Positions 44,464 to 56,583 are shown, counted from the first letter of the stretch. The stretch is 64,000 bases of DNA from Pseudoalteromonas luteoviolacea DSM 6061 (GCF_001625655.1 NZ_AUYB01000100.1:1-64000); one strand, 5' to 3'. The notes: a model not told the origin generated them from the letters alone. Program-made: numbers and translations.

Positions 44464-44527
44464 CTGCTCAAACAAGGGTGACATTGCTCATTTCTCAGTT
44501 ATTAACTAAATTGAAATTAACGAGATA

Positions 44528-44947
44528 ATGGGGCAAGTATCAATGTATTTATTTGAAGTGAACATATTTGCCGTATTGCTAAGCGCAATTGGTTCTTTTG
44601 TATTGGGCGGGATGTGGTATTCACCTCTCATGTTTCAACAGGCTTGGTTAGAAGGAGCTGGGTTGACAGAGCTGGATTTAAAAAGTGCAAATCATAAAAT
44701 GATTTTTCTCGGTGCGTTTGTGTTTTGCTTAGTCGCATCGGTAGGAGTTGCTGTAACCATAGGAAAGTTGCCTTCTGTTTTGGATGCAATGCTTTATGGT
44801 ATGGGAATTGGAGTTGTTTTTGTGAGTACTTCTTTTGGCGTTAGCTACCTATTTGAGCAAAGGCCATTGAAGTTATTTTTAGTTAACGCAGGCTATCATA
44901 CGTTACAGTTTACGTTGATTGGGTTTATTGTGGGGAGTTTTAACTAG
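44528..44947 (+). CDS. DUF1761-like small membrane protein
   Basis: This 139-residue membrane protein has four hydrophobic helices and the GSFVLGGMWYSPLMFQQAW segment typical of DUF1761 proteins. The function of the family is unknown. A later ATG at 44543 is also possible as the start. Its stop is followed at once by the GTG of the zinc-ribbon gene, so the two may be co-expressed. Confidence 0.8.
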   Translation: MGQVSMYLFEVNIFAVLLSAIGSFVLGGMWYSPLMFQQAWLEGAGLTELDLKSANHKMIFLGAFVFCLVASVGVAVTIGKLPSVLDAMLYGMGIGVVFVSTSFGVSYLFEQRPLKLFLVNAGYHTLQFTLIGFIVGSFN

Positions 44948-45199
44948 GTGGCAAAGCCAAACAAAAAAGGGCCGACTCGTACCGTTGATATCTTTTGTGC
45001 TAAATGTAAAACGCAGTTGTTTAAGTACCGAAAAGGGGGCAAAGGTAATCTAATAAAGTGTTTTGTTGAAAGAATTAGTGTGGACCATACCATGAATCAA
45101 ACACACTGCCCAAACTGTGAGCAGGAGTTTTCGCGCAAGACGCTAATAAGAGGGGCGCCAGCGCTAAAAATAGTGGGAAAAAAAGTTACTTTTAAATAA
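44948..45199 (+). CDS. Small zinc-ribbon protein
   Basis: The 83-residue product has two Cys-x2-Cys pairs, CAKC near residue 17 and CPNC near residue 54, so it very probably binds one zinc ion. It is basic, and the ends look flexible, which would suit nucleic-acid binding. The start is GTG directly after the previous stop. I do not recognise the family with certainty. It lies in a run of small genes. Confidence 0.65.
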   Translation: MAKPNKKGPTRTVDIFCAKCKTQLFKYRKGGKGNLIKCFVERISVDHTMNQTHCPNCEQEFSRKTLIRGAPALKIVGKKVTFK

Positions 45200-45335
45200 A
45201 TTTCTAGCGGACATATATCCTGTAGCTGCACATAGAAAACAGCGATACTTTTAAAGTTTGTGCTGTTTCAACGATTGAAAGTCACCCTTCCCATGGAATA
45301 GGGCCAGCGTGTTTGGGTGAGTATCCACAAAATCT

Positions 45336-45608
45336 ATGGACAAAAACATGATTGATATCTTATTTGACGTTATTGGTATGACAGGAACTTTTCTTGTTGT
45401 TGGTGCTTTCTTTTTACTGCAACTAGAGAAAGTCGCGCCTGACGGCCTCAAATATAACCTCATGAACCTTTCTGGCGCTATCTTGCTGCTGATCAGCTTA
45501 TGTTACAACTTTAACTTAGCGAGCTTTGTGATCGAGTTATTCTGGATTGCAGCTTCACTTATTGGCCTATATAAATATTTCAAAGCTAAGAAATTACAAA
45601 CGGCGTAA
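45336..45608 (+). CDS. CBU_0592-like small membrane protein
   Basis: This 90-residue protein has three hydrophobic helices: IGMTGTFLVVGAFFLLQL, LMNLSGAILLLISLCYNF and SFVIELFWIAASLIGLYKY. This is the layout of the CBU_0592 family. The function is unknown. The ATG at 45348 is an alternative start. It is close to the next TonB receptor gene but has a 140-bp gap after it. Confidence 0.7.
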   Translation: MDKNMIDILFDVIGMTGTFLVVGAFFLLQLEKVAPDGLKYNLMNLSGAILLLISLCYNFNLASFVIELFWIAASLIGLYKYFKAKKLQTA

Positions 45609-45623
45609 AAACATAAGCAAAAA

Positions 45624-45680
45624 CTTGCACAGTTGCATATCATGCGTATTATTAAGTTGTATGGACGGTAACTGTGTAAG
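45624..45680. repeat. Inverted repeat before a TonB receptor gene
   Basis: CTTGCACAGTT (45624-45634) and AACTGTGTAAG (45670-45680) are complementary at 10 of 11 positions and are 35 bases apart. It lies 68 bases before the receptor start and could be an operator pair or a long hairpin. Confidence 0.4.
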
Positions 45681-45748
45681 CCAAATTTAGATAAAGTTTT
45701 TCTTTATTTAAACATGAGCTTGCTATCGTGTAAGTAGTCAGGCTCAAT

Positions 45749-47740
45749 ATGAAAAAAACAGTCCCTCTAATTCTTGCCACTTTTTTTAGCGCTAATTGCG
45801 CAGCATCTCAAGAAGATATATTTGAGCTTAGCTTTGAAGAGTTGCTAGATGTAAATATTACATTGGCAACTAAAACCGAAGAAACCTCTACGTCAGTCCC
45901 TTCTAGTATTACTGTGTTTAACCAGCAGCATATCCAATTACTTGGGGTTGCCAATGTTTACGAATTAATGAATTTTGTGCCAGGCATGCAGTCTACGAGA
46001 GGAGACTGGGTTGGGGCGGTTCCCAAAGAACATGCTCGCGGTATTTATTTAGATAGTGGCAATGTGTTGGTCATGTTAAATGGCCAGCGTTTAAATGAAT
46101 CGTCATTTGGTAAAGCATCTGTATACGCTCCATTTATCCCTGTTGAAGTGGTAGAGAGGGTCGAATTTATTCGTGGACCAGGGTCGGCATTGTATGGAAG
46201 CAATGCGTTTTTGGGAGTAATGAATATTGTAACCAGAAAAAGCGACAATAGGCTAATGGCTGCTGTTGGCGACAGGGGGATGTATCAGGGCGCGATGAGC
46301 TTTCATAAAGGTTTTGAAAATGGGCTTGAGTTTAACGCAAACGCGTCGTTATATCGTGATGATGGTGATAAATATTTCGAACAGGGAGTGAGAGATCCCG
46401 TTGATGGCCGGTTTGTTGAGATTGATCTCAAGTGGCAGAATTGGCGATTTGCGATACATAATACTGAGACTCGGTTAGATGAATTCATTAATTTATCAGG
46501 TGAATCAAAGGACAATGAATACACTAGCCGAAATTTAGGGATGCAGTTAGAAGCTGAATATAAAATAACTGAGACTCTCAGCAATAAAACTAAAATTGAG
46601 TTTATCAAACACGACATAAAAAGTAGTGGACAGATAGCTACAGGTGAACAGTTAGGGCTTGAGCATGGGCTATTTGTTGGTCCGAGGTGGCAATCAAGAG
46701 ATCTCACCCTTAATACAGAGTTTATATATGACCATAGCAATTCTCTAAATATCATTTTGGGCGGTGAATATTCTTGGGAAGAGCAGTCGCGCGCAGATGT
46801 TTATACAAACTATTATGACCCACAACAACAAATTGTATTCCCGGCCGAAGAGTTTTACTTAGGTGGGCTGCGAGTTATCAATGATTACGCACCATTTACA
46901 TCCTTAAAGCAGGATTTCGATTCATATGCGGCATATTTGCAGGCGAAATACACGGTAAATGAAGATTTAACCGTATTCGCTGGGGCTAGATTTGATGACG
47001 TACTCGACATTGATAAAAAGCTTTCACCAAGATTGGCGGTTATTTATCGCTTCAATCCAAAGCATACGTTTAAGCTCCAATATGGAGAGTCTTTTAGAGT
47101 CCCGGTTAGCAATGAGTTAAATTCGAATGACGAAGTTACTCAAGGCAACCCTAACCTAAAGGCGGAGTATGTAAAAACCACAGAGCTAGTTTGGCATATA
47201 CAAGACCAAGATTGGCAAGTTGATTTTGTTGTATTTGATAACGAATTAGAAGATTTTATAAACCTCATCCCGGTGGATGAAGAGTTGACACGCTTTACGT
47301 TTGATAATGTGTTTGAAACAAGTATGCAAGGAGTTGAGTTTAATGGCTCAGTACACCTCTCAGAAAATGCTTGGCTAAGTAGCACTTTTACCCAATATAT
47401 TGATTTGCCTTTTAACCCCAGCTACAAAAAATTTGGTTCATTGGTTTTTAACTTTAAAGCTGGCGCGTTTCAATATTCGTTCAACGGGTTGTGGCGAGAT
47501 GGTATTACAGTTATTCCTGTTGAGTTACCAGACGACCCAGAGTTTTCTCCATATAGGCACCCTAGTCACTGGATATTTGGCGCCACAGTGAGCTGGCGTT
47601 TAAATGACTTTCAAGGGGTTACTTTACAAGTACAGAACTTATTTGATAAAGAAACAGATGCATTTGACCCAAGGCGCTATGACGGAAGAGTGCCGCAAAG
47701 AGGTAGGCAAATTAGAATGCGTTATACCTACAAGTTTTAG
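45749..47740 (+). CDS. TonB-dependent receptor (BtuB/FepA-like)
   Basis: The protein has 663 residues: a signal peptide (MKKTVPLILATFFSANCAAS), a plug domain (about 45-165, PSSITVFNQQHI, MNFVPGMQSTRG, NVLVMLNGQRLN, RGPGSALYGSNAFLGVMNI) and a barrel that ends in YTYKF. The plug segments are typical of the short metal/vitamin/siderophore receptors. The ligand is not clear. The lipoprotein gene that follows by 62 bases may belong with it. Confidence 0.88.
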   Translation: MKKTVPLILATFFSANCAASQEDIFELSFEELLDVNITLATKTEETSTSVPSSITVFNQQHIQLLGVANVYELMNFVPGMQSTRGDWVGAVPKEHARGIYLDSGNVLVMLNGQRLNESSFGKASVYAPFIPVEVVERVEFIRGPGSALYGSNAFLGVMNIVTRKSDNRLMAAVGDRGMYQGAMSFHKGFENGLEFNANASLYRDDGDKYFEQGVRDPVDGRFVEIDLKWQNWRFAIHNTETRLDEFINLSGESKDNEYTSRNLGMQLEAEYKITETLSNKTKIEFIKHDIKSSGQIATGEQLGLEHGLFVGPRWQSRDLTLNTEFIYDHSNSLNIILGGEYSWEEQSRADVYTNYYDPQQQIVFPAEEFYLGGLRVINDYAPFTSLKQDFDSYAAYLQAKYTVNEDLTVFAGARFDDVLDIDKKLSPRLAVIYRFNPKHTFKLQYGESFRVPVSNELNSNDEVTQGNPNLKAEYVKTTELVWHIQDQDWQVDFVVFDNELEDFINLIPVDEELTRFTFDNVFETSMQGVEFNGSVHLSENAWLSSTFTQYIDLPFNPSYKKFGSLVFNFKAGAFQYSFNGLWRDGITVIPVELPDDPEFSPYRHPSHWIFGATVSWRLNDFQGVTLQVQNLFDKETDAFDPRRYDGRVPQRGRQIRMRYTYKF

Positions 47741-47802
47741 CTTGTTAAAATTGGCATTATAAATCAAAATATTAGAAATGATTTCAAACTGACTTTTCTT
47801 TT

Positions 47803-48309
47803 ATGATGTTGCTTAATCCTAAATCAATTTTATCGCTATTATGTTGTGTTGCACTATTTGGTTGTAGCACAGCTTTCAAAACTCTGAGTATGAGCCCCGA
47901 GCCACCACAAGTGTCATATGAAGGCAGAGGCAAAGCAGCTGGTCCCATGTTAATGGGGGCTATGGGCCCTATGGGGATTGCTGTTGGGATAGCAATAGAT
48001 CAAGGCATTGGGAAAGATATTGAAACCGCATTAATGGAATCTCTTACAGAAAATCAATTTAACCTAGTTGAGAAGGTCGCAGTTAAATACCCCGCTGCTA
48101 AGAGTTTTACGATAAACAGTTTGTCATTTAAAGCGGCCCCAGGTGATGATGATTTAGCGTATGTAACAACCACGATAACTATATACCCAAGTCAAAAAAT
48201 TGTTTGTTTTGATAGTGAGCCTGCATTACTTGATGCATTGAAATCTTCGGCAGCTGGGTGGGGATTAATTGCTGATTCATTGTCAAATGAGGTTGAATGC
48301 AAAGCTTAG
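47803..48309 (+). CDS. Putative lipoprotein after the TonB receptor
   Basis: This 168-residue protein has a lipobox ending in ALFGC (Cys near residue 21). A Gly/Met-rich middle (AAGPMLMGAMGPMGIAVGIAI, about residues 47-67) looks like a glycine-zipper-type hydrophobic segment. The rest is beta-rich with two Cys residues near the end (VCFDSE, VECKA). There is no recognised domain. It lies 62 bases after the TonB receptor and may act with it in the envelope. Confidence 0.7.
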   Translation: MMLLNPKSILSLLCCVALFGCSTAFKTLSMSPEPPQVSYEGRGKAAGPMLMGAMGPMGIAVGIAIDQGIGKDIETALMESLTENQFNLVEKVAVKYPAAKSFTINSLSFKAAPGDDDLAYVTTTITIYPSQKIVCFDSEPALLDALKSSAAGWGLIADSLSNEVECKA

Positions 48310-48655
48310 ACGAAAGTTAGGTATAAAAAGCCATAATGTAAATTAAGTTCTTTTAATTCAAATGCTTCAGCGTGGAATATGAATATATTCCACTTCCTTT
48401 GTAAAAACATTCTCTGTAACTATATGTCAATTTAATTGTGCCCATGAATGCTTAAGAAGGGTATAAACACTAATTTCGTATCAAAAAATTTACAATTCTA
48501 GCTGCGTTATCAACTCTTCTATGATAGAAAACTCTTAAGCTAATGAAGTTCTTGCATAAAAATATAGAAAAACTATCCTGTAACAAATGTAAAAAATAAG
48601 TGTATTTATTGTTCCGTTTGTCTAATCTGATTTAGGCATGAGTTTTTAGCATGCG
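48310..48655. other. Non-coding gap
   Basis: This 350-bp AT-rich stretch lies before the M4 protease gene and should hold its promoter. I see no RNA gene or long repeat. Confidence 0.5.
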
Positions 48656-48676
48656 CTCTCAACTTCTGCTTGAGAG
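48656..48676 (+). promoter_or_regulatory. Leader hairpin of the M4 protease gene
   Basis: CTCTCAA (48656-48662) pairs perfectly with TTGAGAG (48670-48676) over a 7-nt loop. It lies just before the AAGGAG ribosome site of the protease gene and may stabilise or tune the mRNA. Confidence 0.35.
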
Positions 48677-48703
48677 ATAAAAACACACAATCAAGGAGCA
48701 TAA

Positions 48704-50878
<2,175 letters not shown>

Positions 50879-50891
50879 TCACATCAATTGA

Positions 50892-50914
50892 TGAGGCGGT
50901 GTTCTACCGCCTCA
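50892..50914 (+). terminator. Hairpin between the two protease genes
   Basis: TGAGGCGGT (50892-50900) pairs with ACCGCCTCA (50906-50914) over a 5-nt loop, then GTTTAG. It lies in the 63-bp gap and may partly end the first transcript or protect its 3' end. Confidence 0.6.
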
Positions 50915-50941
50915 GTTTAGCACCACTTTAAAGGAACAATT

Positions 50942-52465
50942 ATGTGTACAAAAGCCTTATTATCGATGGCGGCGTGCATTGTTTTGCCTGCCATCGCGAA
51001 CGCAGATCCAGCTCCTAAATGGATCACCATCGAATCACAAGCAAGTCATCACTATCAACTACAAAATGCGCTTAAAGGTACGGTCTACCAAAGTGCCATA
51101 TCGAGCTCGACGGATGTTGATGTGCTTCTGGTAGATGAACAAGAGCACTTTCAGCTTAGCCATTTTATGCACGACCATTATCACCGCTGTGGTGGATTTG
51201 TAGCTCATGACAGTGAAATTGAAGCACAGCAATATCTATCGCAACTTGCTCAGGCTCACTTAGCACAGCCTGCACAAACCTACACAATTGATAATGGCGA
51301 TACAGTTCAAGATTTAATTTCTCGAGTTTCTACAACAGGCCTTGATAGTACTGTGAACTCGTTGATGTCATTTTACAATCGTTACTATACTCAACAGTCT
51401 GGCGTAGATGCCTCAAACTGGGTCAAGCAACACTGGGCCGATATTTCAAAAAATAGAGCCGACATTACGGTTGAACAATACTCTCATCAGTGGGCTCAGC
51501 CATCAGTTATTGCAACGATTCCAGGTAGTGAAAAAGCAGATGAAATAGTGATTATTGGAGGTCATTTAGACTCTATCAATAGCTCAAACTCAAGCAATGG
51601 TCGTGCGCCAGGTGCAGATGACAACGCATCTGGGATTGCAGTATTGAGTGAAGTGTTAAAAGCGATTGCAGACTCTGGTTTCAAACCTAAACGAACAGTG
51701 CAAATCATGGGGTATGCTGCAGAAGAGGTAGGACTAAGAGGCTCTAAAGCGATTGCAGCGGACTATGTAGCGCAAGGGAAAAATGTCGTAGGTATGGCAC
51801 AATTTGATATGTCAGGTAATAAAGGTGGCAGTTATGACATCGTTTTTATAACTGACTACACAAATAGTGCGCAAAATACGTTTATGAGCCAATTATTAGA
51901 TGCGTATTTACCGAACGTAAACTATGGATTTGATCGGTGTGGCTATGGCTGTTCAGATCATGCTTCTTGGTATCAACAGGGAATTGCGGCATCCTTTCCA
52001 TTTGAATCTCGAATGAGAGAGGCAAATCGTAGTATCCATACGTCAAACGATACTGGATTTGATGCAAGTCATTCAATTAATTTTGCCAAGTTAGCGGCCG
52101 CATATGTAGCTGAACTCGCAAAAACAGCTGGTAGCACGCCTCCGCCCCCGCCAACTGACCCGACGCCGATACAAAAAGTTATTACCGGTGTGGATGTGGG
52201 CTCTGGTCAATGGCAACGTTTTAGTTTGGCCCTCGGTTCAGGCTATCAGGAGCTTAAAGTTTCGATATCCGGTGGCACTGGTGATGCTGACTTGTACGTG
52301 AACTTTGGTTCACAGTCCTCAACTTCCACCTATAGGTGTAGGCCGTATTTGTACGGCAACAATGAGAGTTGCACGTTCAACGCGCCCTCAGCTGGAAACT
52401 GGTACTTTGATATAAGAGGGTATTCGCAGTCATCTGGTGTGTCGCTAACTTACAGCGCCAAATAG
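50942..52465 (+). CDS. Secreted M28 aminopeptidase with PPC domain
   Basis: This 507-residue zinc aminopeptidase resembles the Vibrio leucine aminopeptidase. It has a signal peptide (cut near ANA, residue 21) and a propeptide. The M28 domain has GGHLDSI (His208), GADDNASG (bridging Asp) and YAAEEVGLRGS (catalytic Glu), plus a late HTSNDT. After a proline-rich linker (PPPPPTDP), one PPC domain is present (about 415-506). It should finish peptide breakdown started by the M4 protease. Confidence 0.92.
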   Translation: MCTKALLSMAACIVLPAIANADPAPKWITIESQASHHYQLQNALKGTVYQSAISSSTDVDVLLVDEQEHFQLSHFMHDHYHRCGGFVAHDSEIEAQQYLSQLAQAHLAQPAQTYTIDNGDTVQDLISRVSTTGLDSTVNSLMSFYNRYYTQQSGVDASNWVKQHWADISKNRADITVEQYSHQWAQPSVIATIPGSEKADEIVIIGGHLDSINSSNSSNGRAPGADDNASGIAVLSEVLKAIADSGFKPKRTVQIMGYAAEEVGLRGSKAIAADYVAQGKNVVGMAQFDMSGNKGGSYDIVFITDYTNSAQNTFMSQLLDAYLPNVNYGFDRCGYGCSDHASWYQQGIAASFPFESRMREANRSIHTSNDTGFDASHSINFAKLAAAYVAELAKTAGSTPPPPPTDPTPIQKVITGVDVGSGQWQRFSLALGSGYQELKVSISGGTGDADLYVNFGSQSSTSTYRCRPYLYGNNESCTFNAPSAGNWYFDIRGYSQSSGVSLTYSAK

Positions 52466-52645
52466 ATAGCATGTAAAGGTACGTTGCTGGTAGAGTGTCT
52501 GAGTTGCTCTTCCAGTAACGTTTATCCAAAATCAGCTTTAATATCTTGAAAAGAGCTACTTATAGTCTGGTCTGTCTTGTCGTTGTGCCTGATGTGATTC
52601 ATACTGCCTCCTTATTTACGAAGCATAATTATAAAAAATACAAAA

Positions 52646-54100
52646 ATGACAGATACAATGAATAAAGGCAGTGCGCATTTTAATAATTTGTGGCTATTAT
52701 TGGGCCCATTTCTTTTCTTGATTACGTGCTTTACCAATAGTCCAGAAGGGTTATCTGAACAGGGGTGGAGAACTGCTGGTCTGGCAATGTGGCTAGCTGT
52801 TTGGTGGGTTAGTGAAGCTGTGCCAATCCCTGTTACGTCTTTAGTGCCTTTATTGGCAGTGCCATTGGTGGGTATTAACGATATTAAAAGTACATCATCG
52901 GCATATGCACACCCCCTTATCTTTTTATTCTTGGGTGGATTCCTAATTTCTATTGCAATGGAAAAGTCGCAACTGCATAAAAGGATCGCGCTTAAAACGA
53001 TGCTCAAAAGTGGTACTAATCCCAAGTATCAAATTCTTGCAATGATGTTGGTAAGCGGTTTTTTGTCTATGTGGATCAACAATACGGCAACCACCTTGAT
53101 GTTATTACCAATTGCGCTATCGGTGATACATGTACTGCAAAAAAATGGTAATGGTTGCAATAACTACGATAAAGCTCTGTTACTTGCAATCGCATACAGT
53201 GCTAGTTTAGGTGGGGTTGGAACAATTATTGGTACCGCTCCAAATGCTTTGATGGTGGCATATTTATGGGATAACTATCAGATAAAGATTGGCTTTGCGC
53301 AATGGATGATAGTAGCGGTGCCGTTTACTTTTGGCATGATTTTATTGTGCTGGGTTTGGTTGACGAAATTCGCATTTAAATTGTCGCCGCAAGAAGATAG
53401 TGACGCTTTAACTGAGATTTTTTCTTCTCAACTAGCCGCACTAGGCAGGATGTCAATTGCGCAAAAAAATGTATTGTTTGTATTTTTGTTTGCTGTATTT
53501 GGTTGGTTGCTAAGACCTTACCTTCAAACATGGACTGGACTTGATATCACAGATACAGGTATTGCTGTCGCGGCTTCTATTTTGTTGTTTGTCCTACCCG
53601 CTAGTAAAGATGGTAGGGAAAAAGTGATGGATTGGGCGGCAGCTAAAGATGTACCTTGGGGGATCTTGCTTCTTTTTGGAGGGGGATTAACGCTAGCGAG
53701 CCAAATAAAAGGCTCTGGACTTGCTGAATACATTGCTAACTTGTTGGCTGGTGCCAGTGCCATTCCAATTGTTCTAGGTGTGGTCGCTGTGGCAGCACTT
53801 ATTACATTCTTAACTGAATTGACAAGTAATACCGCAACAGCTGCGGGCTTTTTGCCTCTACTAGGTCCTGTCGCAGAGCAAGTAACTGGAACACCACTTA
53901 TTTGGATTATTCCAGCTGCTATGGCTGCAAGCTGTGCATTTATGATGCCCGTAGCAACGCCACCAAATGCAATCGTATTTGGCTCTGGAGAAATAAAGAT
54001 AAGAGATATGGTCAAAGCTGGTTTTGTCTTGAACTTAATCGCCATCACCATGATTAGTGTTTTAACTCTAACAGTCGCTAAATGGGTTTTTGTGTTTTAA
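52646..54100 (+). CDS. SLC13/DASS-family sodium-dicarboxylate transporter
   Basis: This 484-residue transporter has about 11-12 helices. The two family substrate motifs are present: INNTATTLMLLPIAL near residue 150 and TSNTATAAGFLPLLGP near 397. Such proteins bring succinate, malate, fumarate or citrate into the cell with sodium ions. It lies alone in front of the aldehyde dehydrogenase gene. A hairpin follows the stop. Confidence 0.88.
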   Translation: MTDTMNKGSAHFNNLWLLLGPFLFLITCFTNSPEGLSEQGWRTAGLAMWLAVWWVSEAVPIPVTSLVPLLAVPLVGINDIKSTSSAYAHPLIFLFLGGFLISIAMEKSQLHKRIALKTMLKSGTNPKYQILAMMLVSGFLSMWINNTATTLMLLPIALSVIHVLQKNGNGCNNYDKALLLAIAYSASLGGVGTIIGTAPNALMVAYLWDNYQIKIGFAQWMIVAVPFTFGMILLCWVWLTKFAFKLSPQEDSDALTEIFSSQLAALGRMSIAQKNVLFVFLFAVFGWLLRPYLQTWTGLDITDTGIAVAASILLFVLPASKDGREKVMDWAAAKDVPWGILLLFGGGLTLASQIKGSGLAEYIANLLAGASAIPIVLGVVAVAALITFLTELTSNTATAAGFLPLLGPVAEQVTGTPLIWIIPAAMAASCAFMMPVATPPNAIVFGSGEIKIRDMVKAGFVLNLIAITMISVLTLTVAKWVFVF

Positions 54101-54114
54101 TCGCTGCGAACTGA

Positions 54115-54142
54115 ATAGCGCTGCAAATTAGGGCAGCGCTAT
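54115..54142 (+). terminator. Perfect hairpin after the DASS transporter gene
   Basis: ATAGCGCTGC (54115-54124) pairs with GCAGCGCTAT (54133-54142) over an 8-nt loop. There is no T-tract, so it could be a 3' stability element or a factor-assisted terminator. Confidence 0.55.
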
Positions 54143-54354
54143 TGGTCATCATAGTTTCGTCACGTCTTTTTGATTCATAATCGTATATTTATCCTTCAAA
54201 CTAATCCGCTGTATTGCTTTAACATGGTTTTTACAATCTAGTGGTTGTCATACTTCTTTGATACTATCTTTAATATGTCGGTGAAAAAGAAACGAGTATA
54301 GGCACTTTTGGTTGCACTGATGGACCGGCTAACTAGATATATGAGGAAAGATCT

Positions 54355-55746
54355 GTGAAAACTGAACATGACTCTGCATTGGAGCAATTGTTGTTTAGAT
54401 TGAAAGCAGCTTACTTGGAGCAGCCATACACCTCTTGTGCACTTAGGGTTGAAAAGTTAGTGGCGTTAAAGTCAGCAATTGCGAACCATAGAACAGAGCT
54501 GGTGTCGGCGGCCCAATCCGACTTTAGCCATCGCGCAGAGCTTGATACCGTTATGGCTGATATGGTGCCCACCGTGAACCATATTGGGCACATTTCTCGT
54601 AACCTTAAGAAATGGATGAAACCAGACAAACGTAGTCCAGGTATTGAGTTCTTACCTTCACAGACTTACATCGAATACGTACCGAAAGGCGTCGTCGGAA
54701 TTATCGCTCCTTGGAACTATCCAATCCAATTGTCATTGGTACCACTGGCTACAGCAATTGCAGCAGGCAATAAGGTGATGCTAAAGCTTAGTGAATACAC
54801 CCCGAATGTGAATAAGGTCATTAGATCTATTTTGGCATGTTTATCAGAAGACTGTGTGGTTGTGGAAGGTGATGGTCAGATTGGAATAAGGTTTAGTGAA
54901 TTACCGTTTGACCATGTGTTTTTTACTGGTTCTACGCACGTTGGTAGAAAGGTTTACCAAGCGTGTGCGAAAAACCTAGTGCCTGTTACCTTAGAATTAG
55001 GTGGCAAGTCCCCTGTAATTGTCTTAAATGACGTGAATATTGACAAAGTAGTGTTGGATTTAGCCTTCGCGAAGCGAATGAACTGTGGGCAGATATGTGT
55101 AGCGCCAGATTATGTATTGGTACATCAAGCAGTGTATGAGCAGTTTGTTCACAAGCTAAAAGAGCATCTCAAACGTCCTAACAAATATGAAAGCAGTACG
55201 GGGTTATTGACTGACGATCATAAATCAAGGTTGGCAGCAATGCTCCAACAGGCCGAGTCTAAAGGCTTAGAAGTTTGGCATTCAAAGCCTCTAGAAACGG
55301 CCACTGCAGATGACTTTGGTGTGCACCTTGTGTTTGATCCCCCAAGTGGATTACAAGTAATGCAAGAAGAGGTGTTTGGTCCAATACTGAATATTTTTAA
55401 GGTAACAGATTTAGAACATGCTCAAAGTATCATTAGGAGCACAGAGACACCTCTTGCATGCTATTTATATACTGAAAATAAATGTGCACAAAATGACATA
55501 AAATATCGGCTTGCATGCGGTTCGTTGAGTATTAATGACATGCTTTTGCATGTCGCAGTGGCAGATCTGCCATTTGGTGGAGTTGGTAGTTCTGGTTTTG
55601 GACAATATCACTCTATTGAGGGATTTAAAACATTCAGTCATGGAAAAGGGGTCTTTATTTCAAGTGCCCATGCATGGCGAAGCAAAATGTTTGATAAATA
55701 CAGCCACATCATAGGAAAAGTACTAACATGGCTGTATTTAAAGTAG
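54355..55746 (+). CDS. Coniferyl-aldehyde-dehydrogenase-type ALDH
   Basis: This 463-residue NAD(P)-dependent aldehyde dehydrogenase of the short class 3/CalB type has IIAPWNYPIQLSL, LELGGKSPV (catalytic Glu) and NCGQICVAPDYV (catalytic Cys). The C-terminal part has NDMLLHVAVADLPFGGVGSSGFG, typical of the group. It oxidises aromatic or aliphatic aldehydes; coniferyl aldehyde is the best-known substrate of close relatives, but this is inferred. The start is GTG with GAGGAAAG upstream. Confidence 0.88.
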   Translation: MKTEHDSALEQLLFRLKAAYLEQPYTSCALRVEKLVALKSAIANHRTELVSAAQSDFSHRAELDTVMADMVPTVNHIGHISRNLKKWMKPDKRSPGIEFLPSQTYIEYVPKGVVGIIAPWNYPIQLSLVPLATAIAAGNKVMLKLSEYTPNVNKVIRSILACLSEDCVVVEGDGQIGIRFSELPFDHVFFTGSTHVGRKVYQACAKNLVPVTLELGGKSPVIVLNDVNIDKVVLDLAFAKRMNCGQICVAPDYVLVHQAVYEQFVHKLKEHLKRPNKYESSTGLLTDDHKSRLAAMLQQAESKGLEVWHSKPLETATADDFGVHLVFDPPSGLQVMQEEVFGPILNIFKVTDLEHAQSIIRSTETPLACYLYTENKCAQNDIKYRLACGSLSINDMLLHVAVADLPFGGVGSSGFGQYHSIEGFKTFSHGKGVFISSAHAWRSKMFDKYSHIIGKVLTWLYLK

Positions 55747-55766
55747 GCTAATTTGGTGGCGGTAGT

Positions 55767-56495
55767 TTACTCAACAAACCCACTACCAGCGATATAAGTG
55801 CGTGCTTGTATCTTGTGGTATATCTCATTGGCGATCTTTTGTCCTCTCTCTATTTGAGAGCGGGACATGCTTTGCTCATCTAGTTGCCTACTTTCAGTTG
55901 CGGGTTGATAACCGTTAAACTCAGCTAATGTATTCCAAATATATGAGCGTTCAATGTTTTTCTGAACGCCAAGTCCTTGATAGTACAATAAAGCAAGATT
56001 AAACATTGCTAATGTATAGTTATTCGCAGCAGCACGCTCATACCAAAAGCGAGCTTCGAGATAGTCTTGGGTTACTCCATCTCCATTAGCATGCATAACA
56101 CCTAGGTTGTACTGGGCTGCTGGAAGGTTTTTTCTCGCTGCTTGAGTAAATAAATCGACAGCTTTTTGCTTGTCAAGCTTAACGCCTCTTCCATCCTCGT
56201 ACATAACTGCGAGGGCAAACATAGCGTCTGAGCTACCCAGTTTTACTGCACGTTGTAATAACTCAGCTGCTTTTCTTGGATCTTTGGGTACACCATATCC
56301 GCCATCATACATTTTAGCTAGTTCATACATACCTGGTGCGTAACCCATATCAACAAGATACCTAAACTCTTTTAGGGCTACATCGAACTTACCCATGTTA
56401 GCTGCAGCGATGCCTTCTTCTAACGTTGCTAGGGAAGGTGCAGAGCAAGTAATAAGCCCCGCTAACACAAAGGTTCGAGTTATTTTTTGCCACAT
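55767..56495 (-). CDS. Secreted Sel1-repeat protein
   Basis: This 242-residue protein has a signal peptide (MWQKITRTFVLAGLITCSAPSLA, about residue 23) and four to five Sel1-like repeats, for example YELAKMYDGGYGVPKDPRKAAELL, FALAVMYEDGRGVKLDKQKAVDLF and YNLGVMHANGDGVTQDYLEARFWY. Sel1 repeats form a helical solenoid that binds proteins in the periplasm. The gene is alone; its promoter must lie in the gap that also holds the small RNA. Confidence 0.85.
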   Translation of the reverse strand: MWQKITRTFVLAGLITCSAPSLATLEEGIAAANMGKFDVALKEFRYLVDMGYAPGMYELAKMYDGGYGVPKDPRKAAELLQRAVKLGSSDAMFALAVMYEDGRGVKLDKQKAVDLFTQAARKNLPAAQYNLGVMHANGDGVTQDYLEARFWYERAAANNYTLAMFNLALLYYQGLGVQKNIERSYIWNTLAEFNGYQPATESRQLDEQSMSRSQIERGQKIANEIYHKIQARTYIAGSGFVE

Positions 56496-56583
56496 GGCGT
56501 TTCTCCTTATAGCACAGGGGGGATAAATTTAGTTTAATGCACCTAGTGCAATTTACCAGTTTAGATTATAAGCTTTTGAAGGG

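Noticed and set aside
46303..46755. 150-residue minus-strand open frame
   Set aside because: It is antisense to the barrel of the third TonB receptor and shows a Ser/Leu bias typical of reverse-strand shadows.
53524..54051. 175-residue minus-strand open frame
   Set aside because: It is antisense to the conserved second half of the DASS transporter and reads as biased low-complexity sequence.
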